In this document: positions 7,080 to 12,621 of the stretch, piece by piece | Position numbering within the stretch: the first letter of the stretch is position 1 | How the letters are laid out: each line of letters begins with the position of its first letter | Assembly: GCA_964496005.1 (NCBI GenBank) | Contig: CAZBWW010000027.1 | Coordinates: 1-12,621, forward strand | Direction of reading: 5' to 3' | From: CAZBWW01 sp964496005 | GTDB taxonomy: Bacteria > Patescibacteriota > WWE3 > UBA101185 > UBA10185 | Length of the DNA: 12,621 bases | Notes under the pieces: generated by a model | The model's input: the letters and a program-made list of their open reading frames with translations, nothing else | Databases searched by the model: none | What the model was told of the DNA's origin: nothing | Made by a program: the position numbers and the translations under genes

Positions 7080-7757
7080 ATGCAGTCTTTAGAGTTAGTA
7101 ATTGCATATTTAGAACACCTGTCAACACAAGTGCCGTTGGGTCTGTTTGTACTAATAGGGTCATTTATAGAAGAAATAGTAGCACCTATCCCATCGCCTT
7201 TAGTAATGACACTCGCAGGCTCGCTCGCAAGTATTCAAGCGCGGGGAATTTTATATTTGGTACTGCTTGGATTACTTGGCGCGACAGGGAAAATAGTCGG
7301 CACCGCAATATTCTATTATATTTCATACGCACTAGAAGATGTGCTAATTTCTAAATTTGGGAAATTTATTGGCGTTTCAAATGCCGACATCGAAAAACTT
7401 AGTGAAAAGTTTAGCCGTGGAACAAAGGATTTTTGGCTTATTTTCTTTGCAAGGTTAATACCTATTGTGCCCACATCTCCCGTGACCATAATTTCCGGAA
7501 TACTAAAATTAGAACAAAAAACATTTTTTTTAGCATCATTCTTTGGATATTTCGGCAGGGGGCTAATTTATTTATTTTTAGGCTATTTTGCGTACGAGTC
7601 GTACCAGGACATAACAGCCGGTTTAGACAATATAGAGTCTATAATCCAAATTGCTTTGGTAGCTGTAGTCGCGATATTTATTGGGTATTTGTATTACAAA
7701 AGGTCTAAAGGGCAAAACGTAAAATTTATTGATAAAATCTTTAATAAAAAGAAATAG
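7080..7757 (+). CDS. DedA-family (VTT/SNARE-associated) integral membrane protein
   Basis: The 225 residues include four to five hydrophobic stretches (about 18-35 as a re-entrant segment, 40-52, 57-85, 118-143, 150-172 and 187-206). The DedA hallmarks are visible: GSFIEEIVAPIPSPLVMTLAG (27-47), with paired Glu31/Glu32 and prolines in the first re-entrant loop, and FFARLIPIVPTSPVTIISG (122-140), with the conserved Arg125 and Pro128 of the second. The C-terminus is Lys-rich and cytoplasmic. Family members are linked to lipid scrambling or undecaprenyl-phosphate recycling and proton-dependent membrane homeostasis; which applies here cannot be told. The gene has its own promoter and converges with the queuosine-salvage-like gene, only 5 bp separating the two stops. 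Confidence 0.9.
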   Translation: MQSLELVIAYLEHLSTQVPLGLFVLIGSFIEEIVAPIPSPLVMTLAGSLASIQARGILYLVLLGLLGATGKIVGTAIFYYISYALEDVLISKFGKFIGVSNADIEKLSEKFSRGTKDFWLIFFARLIPIVPTSPVTIISGILKLEQKTFFLASFFGYFGRGLIYLFLGYFAYESYQDITAGLDNIESIIQIALVAVVAIFIGYLYYKRSKGQNVKFIDKIFNKKK

Positions 7758-7762
7758 GGCTA

Positions 7763-8719
7763 TTAATAATTTATAGTATAGGTTCTGTGATATGGTTTGC
7801 TCTGCTCCGGTTTTTGAGATAGAAACCATAAAACACCATCCACATGTACAGAATCCACATTTTTATATTTTTTTCCAAGCTCATCTTTGATATGCTCTAC
7901 TGCCCAAATCATGTTTGATCTTATTTCAATTTCTTCCCGTGAATCTTTGTCAATTAATTCGAAATTATCAATCTTTTGAGCTAATTCATCGCCATATATT
8001 AGTATTCCGAGGTTTCTTAATATCTGAGGAATTTTGTAATCAGCAAATGCAGTTAATTTGTCCGTGTTGGTTAGTGTTTTCATATTTGAAGACTCCAGTA
8101 TTTGTTGAGTCATCCATACTTGCAGTTGAGCACGTTTATAAAAACCTACCTCAAAATTGTCGTATTTTGTTTTATCATTAAATGTAATACAACTGTCAGT
8201 AATCACCTCAACTAACTTCAGCGCGTCATAATTTGCTTCCTCGATCATATTTTTATATTTGCCCAAGTACTTTTTTTGCAAAACCGCCCCAATATTTTGA
8301 TAACATTCCACCCGTTCATTAAGTAGTGGTATTTCAACGTTACCTTTAAAAATTTTTTTAACGGTTTCTTCGCTTATATTTGCTAAATAATCAGCATCTA
8401 ATAAATCCTTATTTTTATTCAATTCTTTTTCCATACATTTAATTAGTGCAATTGATCCATCATATAATTTGCTGTCAATTTCAATAGTCCATTTTGGCAT
8501 ATTTTTTTCGGCCCAAAAACAAAAAGTTTGTGAATTAAACACAAATACAGCCTGTAACATATCATCAGGGGATAGATTGTTATTAAACATTGAGATTTCT
8601 GTAAATTCTAAATCTTTAGGCGATATATTTTGTACTGCTTTTTTGATTTTATTTTTATCAATATGAACGTATTTTGAGTCTTTTACTATTTTTTGTGTTG
8701 ACTGTAGTACATTAATCAT
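7763..8719 (-). CDS. Queuosine 5'-phosphate N-glycosylase/hydrolase homologue (Qng1, DUF2419)
   Basis: The 318 residues match the queuosine salvage protein family, which releases queuine from queuosine-5'-monophosphate so it can be reinserted into tRNA by TGT. Family-like segments in order are FCFW (66-69) after a QAVFVFNSQT strand, YDGS (86-89), EVGFYKRAQLQ (190-200), FADYKIPQILRNLG (225-238) and EEIEIRSNMIWAVE (262-275). VDGVLWFLSQKP (293-304) ends the conserved part. The ATG overlaps the end of the upstream gene by 8 bp (ATGATTAA), so translation is coupled. It is the last gene of a three-gene operon. Recognition rests on motif memory, and the protein is divergent in its N-terminal third and middle. 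It may act on another modified or damaged nucleotide. No tgt or queuine transporter gene is in this window. Confidence 0.8.
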   Translation of the reverse strand: MINVLQSTQKIVKDSKYVHIDKNKIKKAVQNISPKDLEFTEISMFNNNLSPDDMLQAVFVFNSQTFCFWAEKNMPKWTIEIDSKLYDGSIALIKCMEKELNKNKDLLDADYLANISEETVKKIFKGNVEIPLLNERVECYQNIGAVLQKKYLGKYKNMIEEANYDALKLVEVITDSCITFNDKTKYDNFEVGFYKRAQLQVWMTQQILESSNMKTLTNTDKLTAFADYKIPQILRNLGILIYGDELAQKIDNFELIDKDSREEIEIRSNMIWAVEHIKDELGKKYKNVDSVHVDGVLWFLSQKPEQSKPYHRTYTINY

Positions 8720-9137
8720 TTTGTAAAACCCTGTTTAAATCTCCGTTTATCACAATTGGTTGCATTCCTATTATTTCGGATTTATATAGCATTTCCGGTA
8801 TCGGATTGTACAGAAAAATCTTCTTGTCATTTACGAACGCAAGACCGATTTCTAAAAATGTATTTCCGCCGATATAATTTTCTATGCCTTTTTTACTATA
8901 ATTAAGAACCAATATACAGTCTGAGTGTACGATTTTATCGTGATGTTTTTTTATAAGGTTGTACCGTATTTTCCTTGCTCCTGACTGCTCATCAGAAGTA
9001 GAATCTTTGAACGGGCGTTTATTGCCGCCAAGCCTTACCGGTATGTGTACCTCAGCTACATTATGCTGAAGTAGCCATTCTTTTATCTCGTTCATTTCCT
9101 GCCAAAATGTTAAACTGCCACATATTGTAATTACCAT
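8712..9137 (-). CDS. Nucleoside 2-deoxyribosyltransferase-like protein
   Basis: The 141 residues form a Rossmann-like fold of the nucleoside 2-deoxyribosyltransferase type, starting with the strand and loop TICGSLTFWQEM (4-15). The segment HSDCILVLN (71-79, Asp73) and GGNTFLEIGLAF (90-101) match the family's nucleotide-binding and catalytic elements. By family analogy Glu96 would be the nucleophile that attacks the N-glycosidic bond. The C-terminus, KKIFLYNPIPEMLYKSEI then GMQPIVINGDL, resembles a widespread subgroup annotated only as hypothetical. The start ATG lies 1 nt after the Nudix gene stop (TAATATG), and the end overlaps the Qng1 gene. The true substrate is unknown; base exchange, hydrolysis of a (deoxy)nucleoside monophosphate, or nucleotide binding only are all possible. 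Confidence 0.75.
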   Translation of the reverse strand: MVITICGSLTFWQEMNEIKEWLLQHNVAEVHIPVRLGGNKRPFKDSTSDEQSGARKIRYNLIKKHHDKIVHSDCILVLNYSKKGIENYIGGNTFLEIGLAFVNDKKIFLYNPIPEMLYKSEIIGMQPIVINGDLNRVLQND

Positions 9138-9138
9138 A

Positions 9139-9858
9139 TTAAAATTTTTCCGTTTCCAAACTTATTTCCTCAAATGAAATATTTCCATTAAAATCTTTAA
9201 GTGATTTATAAAAACCCCAAAATTCTTCTAGCGGTTTCTTAATTTTTTGCTTGAGTAGTTTTTCAGGAACCCAAAAATAATTTCCTTCAGTATTTACGCT
9301 ACTATTTTCATTGGTTTTTAGTGCTTTCTGTTCTGAAACAGTAAACATAAACCCATGCATTAATTTGTCTTCAAGTAATATTTTTGCAGGTGAGTGGATT
9401 TTATAGTGTTTTATGGCAAATAATGTTGGTTCGGCGTCTAGTCCAGCCTCCTCTTTTAAACCTCTTTTTGCCGCCAAAGCTATGTTTTCACCCCATTTAA
9501 CTTTTTCAGTTGGAAAACCCATACACCCGTAAAATGGGTTTTTCAGCCTTTTGTAAACCAGGAGTTCGGTATTATTGTTAATAATCCTTGTTGCACACAA
9601 TACTGTTGTTATTTTTGCCTGCTGCCCAATTTTTGTTGTTTCGGTTGTAAGTCTGTTTGCGTATTCTTTACCACTTGGTGTTAGCTTGTATTTTTCACCA
9701 TTTTTTTCTATTAGCTTTAATTCAATTAATTTATCCAAGTGAAACACAAATTGACTATTTTCCATTTCTTTATCAGTTTTTAATTCAGAGTATTTTGCCC
9801 AGTCTTTAAATAAAATCGTATTTAATATTGCTAGCTGTATTTCGTGAAGCTGTTTCAT
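9139..9858 (-). CDS. Winged-helix/Nudix hydrolase fusion with altered Nudix box
   Basis: The 239 residues carry two domains. Residues 1-70 are a winged-helix DNA-binding-like domain: helices, then FHLDKLIELKLIEKNGEKYK and LTPSGKEYANRL. Residues 83-235 are a Nudix domain. The Nudix box (118-140) aligns to GX5EX7REUXEEXGU as E118, E124, R132, G133, E136, E137, G139, so the first Gly is Glu and the Glu after Arg is Gly. The two metal-binding Glu of the EE pair remain. The domain order (wHTH first) is opposite to NrtR. It heads the operon with the deoxyribosyltransferase-like and Qng1-like genes, so it could be the operon's ligand-sensing regulator, or a hydrolase that makes monophosphates for the next enzymes. 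Its promoter -10 is 8 nt from the ATG and there is no Shine-Dalgarno. Confidence 0.85.
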   Translation of the reverse strand: MKQLHEIQLAILNTILFKDWAKYSELKTDKEMENSQFVFHLDKLIELKLIEKNGEKYKLTPSGKEYANRLTTETTKIGQQAKITTVLCATRIINNNTELLVYKRLKNPFYGCMGFPTEKVKWGENIALAAKRGLKEEAGLDAEPTLFAIKHYKIHSPAKILLEDKLMHGFMFTVSEQKALKTNENSSVNTEGNYFWVPEKLLKQKIKKPLEEFWGFYKSLKDFNGNISFEEISLETEKF

Positions 9859-9866
9859 TATGAGAG

Positions 9867-9872
9867 AGTATA
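9867..9872 (-). promoter_or_regulatory. -10 box of the Nudix operon, near-leaderless
   Basis: On the - strand TATACT (5/6 to consensus) ends 8 nt before the ATG at 9858. The sequence between (CTCTCATA) has no Shine-Dalgarno. No clear -35 is seen 16-18 nt upstream. It would start the three-gene operon at or next to the first codon. Confidence 0.5.
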
Positions 9873-9975
9873 CTATTTAATTTTTTCAATAAAAGTAAAG
9901 CGGAGTTTACCAAGCTTTCAGTTTATACTACTTACTAGAAGTGTGGTCTTAATTTTTACTATTGTTTTTTTGTAC

Positions 9976-10608
9976 TTAAGTATATTTCCTAATTACGCCG
10001 GTTACCTTGCCTTGTACTAAAACATCCTTCGAGTCAACAATTATCGGATCCATTTTTTCATTTGCCGGCTGTAAGCGAATTTTCCCGTTTTTTTCCCTGT
10101 AAAATGATTTTAATGTCGCAAACGAGCCCTCAAGCAGAGCAACTACTATATCACCGTTTTCCGCGGTTTCCTGTTTTTGAATAACAACGTAGTCGCCGTC
10201 AAAAATTCCCTCATTTATCATGGAGTCGCCTTTAACTTGCAAGACGTAGCACCTTTTTACTTTATTAACTAAGTCCGGCGACACGGTAACTGTTTCCAGC
10301 TGGTTCTCGTTTGCTTCAATCGGTTCGCCTGCGGCAATGTAGCCAACAAGCGGGAGGTCGATACCCATTAACGGTGTGCCTGCATAGCTGTCTGCGGTTA
10401 TTTCAATTCCGCGAACTGCACCCTCGTATCTTTGGATTACACCTTTACGCTCTAATGTTTCTAGGTGTTCATGTACTGTAGCAAGTGATGATAATTCCAT
10501 TGCGTCGGCAATTTCCTGTAATGTGGGAGCTGCACCGTTAATTTGAATGTATTGTGAAATGTAATCAAGAATCTGTTTTTGTCTTTTATATAGTGTGACA
10601 GGGCTCAT
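9976..10608 (-). CDS. lexA: LexA repressor (SOS regulator, self-cleaving)
   Basis: LexA represses DNA-repair genes and cleaves itself when RecA filaments form on damaged DNA. The 210 residues are the usual LexA length. The N-terminal winged helix (1-70) has the typical LYKRQKQILDYI start, PTLQEIADAMELSSLATVHEHL as the recognition region, and LERKGVIQRYEGAVRGIEI. The S24 peptidase domain has the cleavage site Ala93-Gly94 in VGYIAAGEP, nucleophile Ser129 in VKGDSMI and general-base Lys167 in FATLKSFYREKNG. All parts needed for autocleavage are intact. The start ATG at 10608 has a good Shine-Dalgarno (AAAGG, 6-7 nt upstream). The promoter carries a perfect inverted repeat, suggesting autorepression. 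No convincing terminator is seen in the 117 bp after it. Confidence 0.96.
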   Translation of the reverse strand: MSPVTLYKRQKQILDYISQYIQINGAAPTLQEIADAMELSSLATVHEHLETLERKGVIQRYEGAVRGIEITADSYAGTPLMGIDLPLVGYIAAGEPIEANENQLETVTVSPDLVNKVKRCYVLQVKGDSMINEGIFDGDYVVIQKQETAENGDIVVALLEGSFATLKSFYREKNGKIRLQPANEKMDPIIVDSKDVLVQGKVTGVIRKYT

Positions 10609-10644
10609 TAGTAACCTTTCGTAAATTAATAATTTTTGGCAGTT

Positions 10645-10667
10645 TTCGGTATTTCTATGGTACCGAA
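10645..10667 (-). promoter_or_regulatory. Candidate LexA operator overlapping the lexA promoter
   Basis: TTCGGTA-N9-TACCGAA (10645-10651 and 10661-10667) is a perfect 7-bp inverted repeat of 23 bp overall. It covers the -10 and probable start site of lexA, the expected place for autorepression. The half-site does not match the E. coli CTGT-N8-ACAG or Bacillus GAAC-N4-GTTC boxes, so it would be a lineage-specific LexA box. No second copy was seen in the window. Confidence 0.6.
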
Positions 10668-10686
10668 TTTATAGCGAAGATGTCAA
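10657..10686 (-). promoter_or_regulatory. lexA promoter
   Basis: On the - strand a consensus -35 TTGACA (10681-10686) is followed 18 nt later by TACCAT (10657-10662, 4/6) as -10. An alternative -10, TATAAA (10668-10673), has no good -35. The predicted start near 10650 gives a leader of about 40 nt containing the Shine-Dalgarno. The -35 contains the TGA stop of the upstream coiled-coil gene. Confidence 0.55.
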
Positions 10687-11060
10687 GTGGTATTTTTAGG
10701 ATAATCGGCGAATTCATACTTGAGGTTATTTGCTTTGGAAAATGCTTCTAATTTTTTTTCGGTTACAAATGGTGTATGTATAAAGTATTCTAGTTGAAAA
10801 GTTTGACCTTCTAGTTTTTCTGATAAGCTTTCAACTAATTTTCTTATGTCGAGTATTTCGTTTTCAATTGTATTAAATCGCTTATCCATATTGTTAAGTC
10901 TTTCCTCAATGCGGTCAAATCTCGCGTCCATGTTATCAAGTCTTGTATCTATACCAGCAAGCCTTGTATCTACACCAGCTAGCCTGTTATCTATGACCTC
11001 AAGTCTAGTTGTTATATTTTTTAATTCCTGAAGGATTAGTGTTGAGTCCTCTGTGGGCAT
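10683..11060 (-). CDS. Small heptad-repeat coiled-coil protein, unknown function
   Basis: The 125 residues are soluble, with no signal peptide or membrane segment. Residues about 13-87 form an uninterrupted coiled coil with a repeating seven-residue unit of the type RLAGVDT, RLAGIDT, RLDNMDA, RFDRIEE, RLNNMDK, RFNTIEN. The C-terminal ~38 residues (QTFQLEYFIHTPFVTEKK onward) are not coiled coil and may form a small capping or partner-binding region. Such proteins usually form parallel dimers or trimers and often serve as spacers. The DNA shows a recent 21-bp duplication. The gene has a near-perfect leaderless promoter, is divergent from uvrB and sits just upstream of lexA, with 74 bp between. 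No function can be assigned; a link to DNA repair is only positional. Confidence 0.8.
   Translation of the reverse strand: MPTEDSTLILQELKNITTRLEVIDNRLAGVDTRLAGIDTRLDNMDARFDRIEERLNNMDKRFNTIENEILDIRKLVESLSEKLEGQTFQLEYFIHTPFVTEKKLEAFSKANNLKYEFADYPKNTT
10938..10979 (-). repeat. 21-bp tandem duplication inside the coiled-coil gene
   Basis: Units 10938-10958 and 10959-10979 match at 19 of 21 positions, differing at positions 4 and 15 (both T/C). Each encodes one heptad (RLAGVDT/RLAGIDT). The next unit (10980-11000) is a more diverged copy. The length keeps frame and heptad register, so the coiled coil grew by whole-heptad duplication. Confidence 0.85.
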
Positions 11061-11066
11061 ATTTTT

Positions 11067-11095
11067 AAAATAGCAAATCTCAAAAAATATGTCAA
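11067..11095 (-). promoter_or_regulatory. Promoter of the coiled-coil gene, leaderless geometry
   Basis: On the - strand TTGACA (11090-11095), a 17-nt spacer ending in TGC, and TATTTT (11067-11072) form a consensus -35 with an extended -10. The ATG follows after exactly 6 nt (AAAAAT), with no Shine-Dalgarno, so the transcript should begin at the start codon. It is the best-formed promoter in the window. Confidence 0.75.
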
Positions 11096-11145
11096 TGAAT
11101 ATTGTAATTTCATCAGTTTTTCATTTTCCTATTAGCCAATAATTA

Positions 11146-11158
11146 TACATAAAATGTA
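11146..11158. promoter_or_regulatory. Short palindrome in the divergent uvrB/coiled-coil promoter region
   Basis: TACAT-AAA-ATGTA is a perfect inverted repeat just upstream of the uvrB promoter position and between the two divergent promoters. It could be an operator, but it is short, AT-rich and does not match the palindrome at lexA. Confidence 0.25.
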
Positions 11159-11181
11159 CCCAACAAAACCCAAAACTGTTA

Positions 11182-11190
11182 TGCTACAAT
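11182..11190 (+). promoter_or_regulatory. Extended -10 of uvrB, leaderless geometry
   Basis: TGC-TACAAT (extended -10) ends exactly 6 nt before the uvrB ATG. No -35 of quality is seen and no Shine-Dalgarno (TTACCC only). The spacing is the same as for the DedA gene, predicting a leaderless mRNA. Confidence 0.6.
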
Positions 11191-11196
11191 TTACCC

Positions 11197-12621
11197 ATGA
11201 CAAAACAGCTATTTGAACTCCATTCAGAGTTTAAGCCAACAGGTGATCAACCCGCAGCAATAGAATTGCTAACAAAAAATATTAACAAAGGTGTGACCGA
11301 TCAGGTTTTATTAGGAGTTACAGGGAGCGGTAAAACTTTTACTATGGCTAATGTAATACAAAATTTAGATAGACCTGCATTAATTATTTCGCACAACAAA
11401 ACACTTGCGGCACAGCTATATCAAGAATTCAGAGATTTTTTTCCAAAAAACGCGGTGGAGTTTTTTGTGAGCTATTACGATTATTATCAACCGGAGAGTT
11501 ATCTCCCATCAACAGATACTTATATAGAAAAAGATGCCGACATTAATGAGGAAATTGATAAACTGCGTCTGTCTGCTACTACTTCTCTTATGACCAGGTC
11601 TGACGTAATTATTATTGCGTCGGTGTCGTGTATTTATAACTTGGGTTCCCCGGCTGAATATTCAAAAGTAGCGCTTGAATTAAAAAAAGGCATGAAATTG
11701 CGTCTTCCCGATTTACTAAAAAGACTCGCGCACTTATATTACGACCGAAACGAATTTGAATTTAAACGTGGAACATATCGCGTGCGGGGAGATGTGGTTG
11801 ATTTGTATCCGGCCTATCTCGAATATGCGGTAAGGCTGGAGTTACTTGATAACACCTTAGAAAATATTTATTTTTTTGATCCACTAACTGGAGAGCAAGT
11901 AGACAAAAGTATGTTGCCAACGGAACGGCGTGGTAGTCAGTCAAAAATATTAACCCAAGACGAAAAAGAATTTCTTGAACATAGGGCTAAAGAAGGTGGT
12001 TGGGTTACTATTTACCCTGCGAAGCACTATATTACAGCTGAAGAAAGACGCGAAAAAGCACTACACCAAATCGAGCATGATTTAGCAGTGCGAGTTAAAG
12101 AATTACAAGATAATGGAAAAGTTGTTGAAGCATATCGGCTAAAACAGAAAACTATGTACGATTTGGAAATGATTCGGGAAATAGGGTATTGCAAAGGTAT
12201 AGAAAATTATTCACGGTATTTTGACGGCCGTGAATCCGGGCAAGCGCCATATTCTTTAATGGACTTTTTCCCAAAAAATTATATAACAATAATTGACGAG
12301 TCGCATATTACAATTCCGCAAATTAGGGGGATGTATAACGGCGATCAAGCCAGAAAAAAGAATTTAATAGATTACGGGTTTAGGTTACCGTCGGCCTACG
12401 ATAATAGACCGCTTAACTTTACTGAATTTGAGCAAAAGATTCAGCAAACTGTTTATACAAGCGCGACTCCGGGAATTTGGGAGCTCGAAAAAGCTAAAAA
12501 TTACATTGTGGAACAGTTGGTGCGCCCTACCGGCTTGGTTGACCCCAAAATTACAATTGAACCGACAAAAAACCAGATAGAAAATTTGCTAGGAAGGATA
12601 CAGATACGTGTACAGAACAAG
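11197..12621 (+). CDS. uvrB: Excinuclease ABC subunit B (3' end outside window)
   Basis: UvrB is the damage-verifying helicase-like subunit of nucleotide excision repair, loaded by UvrA and nicked beside by UvrC. The frame is open to the last base (475 codons). The start MTKQLFELHSEFKPTGDQPAA is typical. Visible are Walker A GVTGSGKT (40-47, Lys46), SHNKTLAAQLYQEF (65-78), the beta-hairpin YYDYYQPESYLPSTDTYIEKD (93-113), which clamps DNA, RGTYRVRGDVVDLYP in domain 2, the DEAD-like DESH (367-370) and YTSATPG. The truncated end, PTGLVDPKITIEPTKNQIENLL, is the start of helicase motif region IV. The second RecA-like domain and the UvrC-binding UVR motif lie beyond the window. The ATG at 11197 is fixed by homology and by the extended -10 six bases upstream. 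Confidence 0.97.
   Translation, partial: MTKQLFELHSEFKPTGDQPAAIELLTKNINKGVTDQVLLGVTGSGKTFTMANVIQNLDRPALIISHNKTLAAQLYQEFRDFFPKNAVEFFVSYYDYYQPESYLPSTDTYIEKDADINEEIDKLRLSATTSLMTRSDVIIIASVSCIYNLGSPAEYSKVALELKKGMKLRLPDLLKRLAHLYYDRNEFEFKRGTYRVRGDVVDLYPAYLEYAVRLELLDNTLENIYFFDPLTGEQVDKSMLPTERRGSQSKILTQDEKEFLEHRAKEGGWVTIYPAKHYITAEERREKALHQIEHDLAVRVKELQDNGKVVEAYRLKQKTMYDLEMIREIGYCKGIENYSRYFDGRESGQAPYSLMDFFPKNYITIIDESHITIPQIRGMYNGDQARKKNLIDYGFRLPSAYDNRPLNFTEFEQKIQQTVYTSATPGIWELEKAKNYIVEQLVRPTGLVDPKITIEPTKNQIENLLGRIQIRVQNK

Noticed and set aside
9960..9985. TACTTAAGTA palindrome and T-run near the lexA end as a lexA terminator
   Set aside because: The T-run lies on the + strand side, so on the lexA (-) transcript it would be an A-run; it does not fit an intrinsic terminator for lexA.
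11762..11944. Minus-strand frame inside uvrB
   Set aside because: The + strand is continuously coding UvrB here, so the antisense frame is incidental.
1..12621. CRISPR array, tRNA/rRNA genes, insertion sequences, TGA recoding
   Set aside because: No spaced repeats, cloverleaf-like segments, transposase motifs or target-site repeats were seen. TGA stands at natural protein ends (kinase, mutase, coiled-coil and small membrane protein genes), so recoding is not supported.

Overview
The window looks like a piece of a small, AT-rich bacterial genome. All genes are bacterial in type (a two-component histidine kinase, LexA, UvrB, DedA) and are tightly packed. TGA is used as an ordinary stop, so it does not look like a code-25 (SR1/Gracilibacteria) lineage. 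The gene mix, short spacers and apparent leaderless promoters would suit a Patescibacteria/CPR-like or other streamlined bacterium, but no rRNA or marker settles this and the assignment is an inference.

Left part (1-5862, + strand): the C-terminal end of a sensor histidine kinase cut by the window edge just after its phosphoacceptor His, then a phosphomannomutase/phosphoglucomutase, a phosphoenolpyruvate synthase with a very basic C-terminal tail, and enolase. The block closes with a nested inverted repeat containing an intrinsic-type terminator. Converging on it from the right (5886-6778, - strand) are a 2,3-BPG-dependent phosphoglycerate mutase-like enzyme and, downstream of it, a 44-residue single-pass membrane protein with a strong Shine-Dalgarno. 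PGAM, enolase and PEP synthase are three consecutive steps between 3-phosphoglycerate and pyruvate, and the mutase acts on hexose phosphates, so this half is a central-carbon (glycolysis/gluconeogenesis) neighbourhood.

Middle (7080-9858): a DedA-family membrane protein (+) converges on a tight three-gene - strand operon: a winged-helix/Nudix fusion with an altered Nudix box, a nucleoside 2-deoxyribosyltransferase-like protein and a Qng1/DUF2419 queuosine-nucleotide N-glycosylase homologue. The spacings are 1 nt and an 8-bp overlap. All three point to modified-nucleotide or nucleobase metabolism, and this is the most interesting unit in the window.

Right part (9976-12621): lexA (-) with a perfect 7-9-7 palindrome over its promoter, a small heptad-repeat coiled-coil gene (-), and divergently uvrB (+, cut by the right edge). 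lexA and uvrB give this part a DNA-damage flavour, although no copy of the lexA palindrome is visible at uvrB.

Several genes (dedA-like, uvrB, coiled-coil, Nudix and probably PGAM) have a -10 or extended -10 only 6-8 nt before the ATG and no Shine-Dalgarno, which predicts leaderless mRNAs. lexA and the small membrane protein instead have recognisable Shine-Dalgarno sites.
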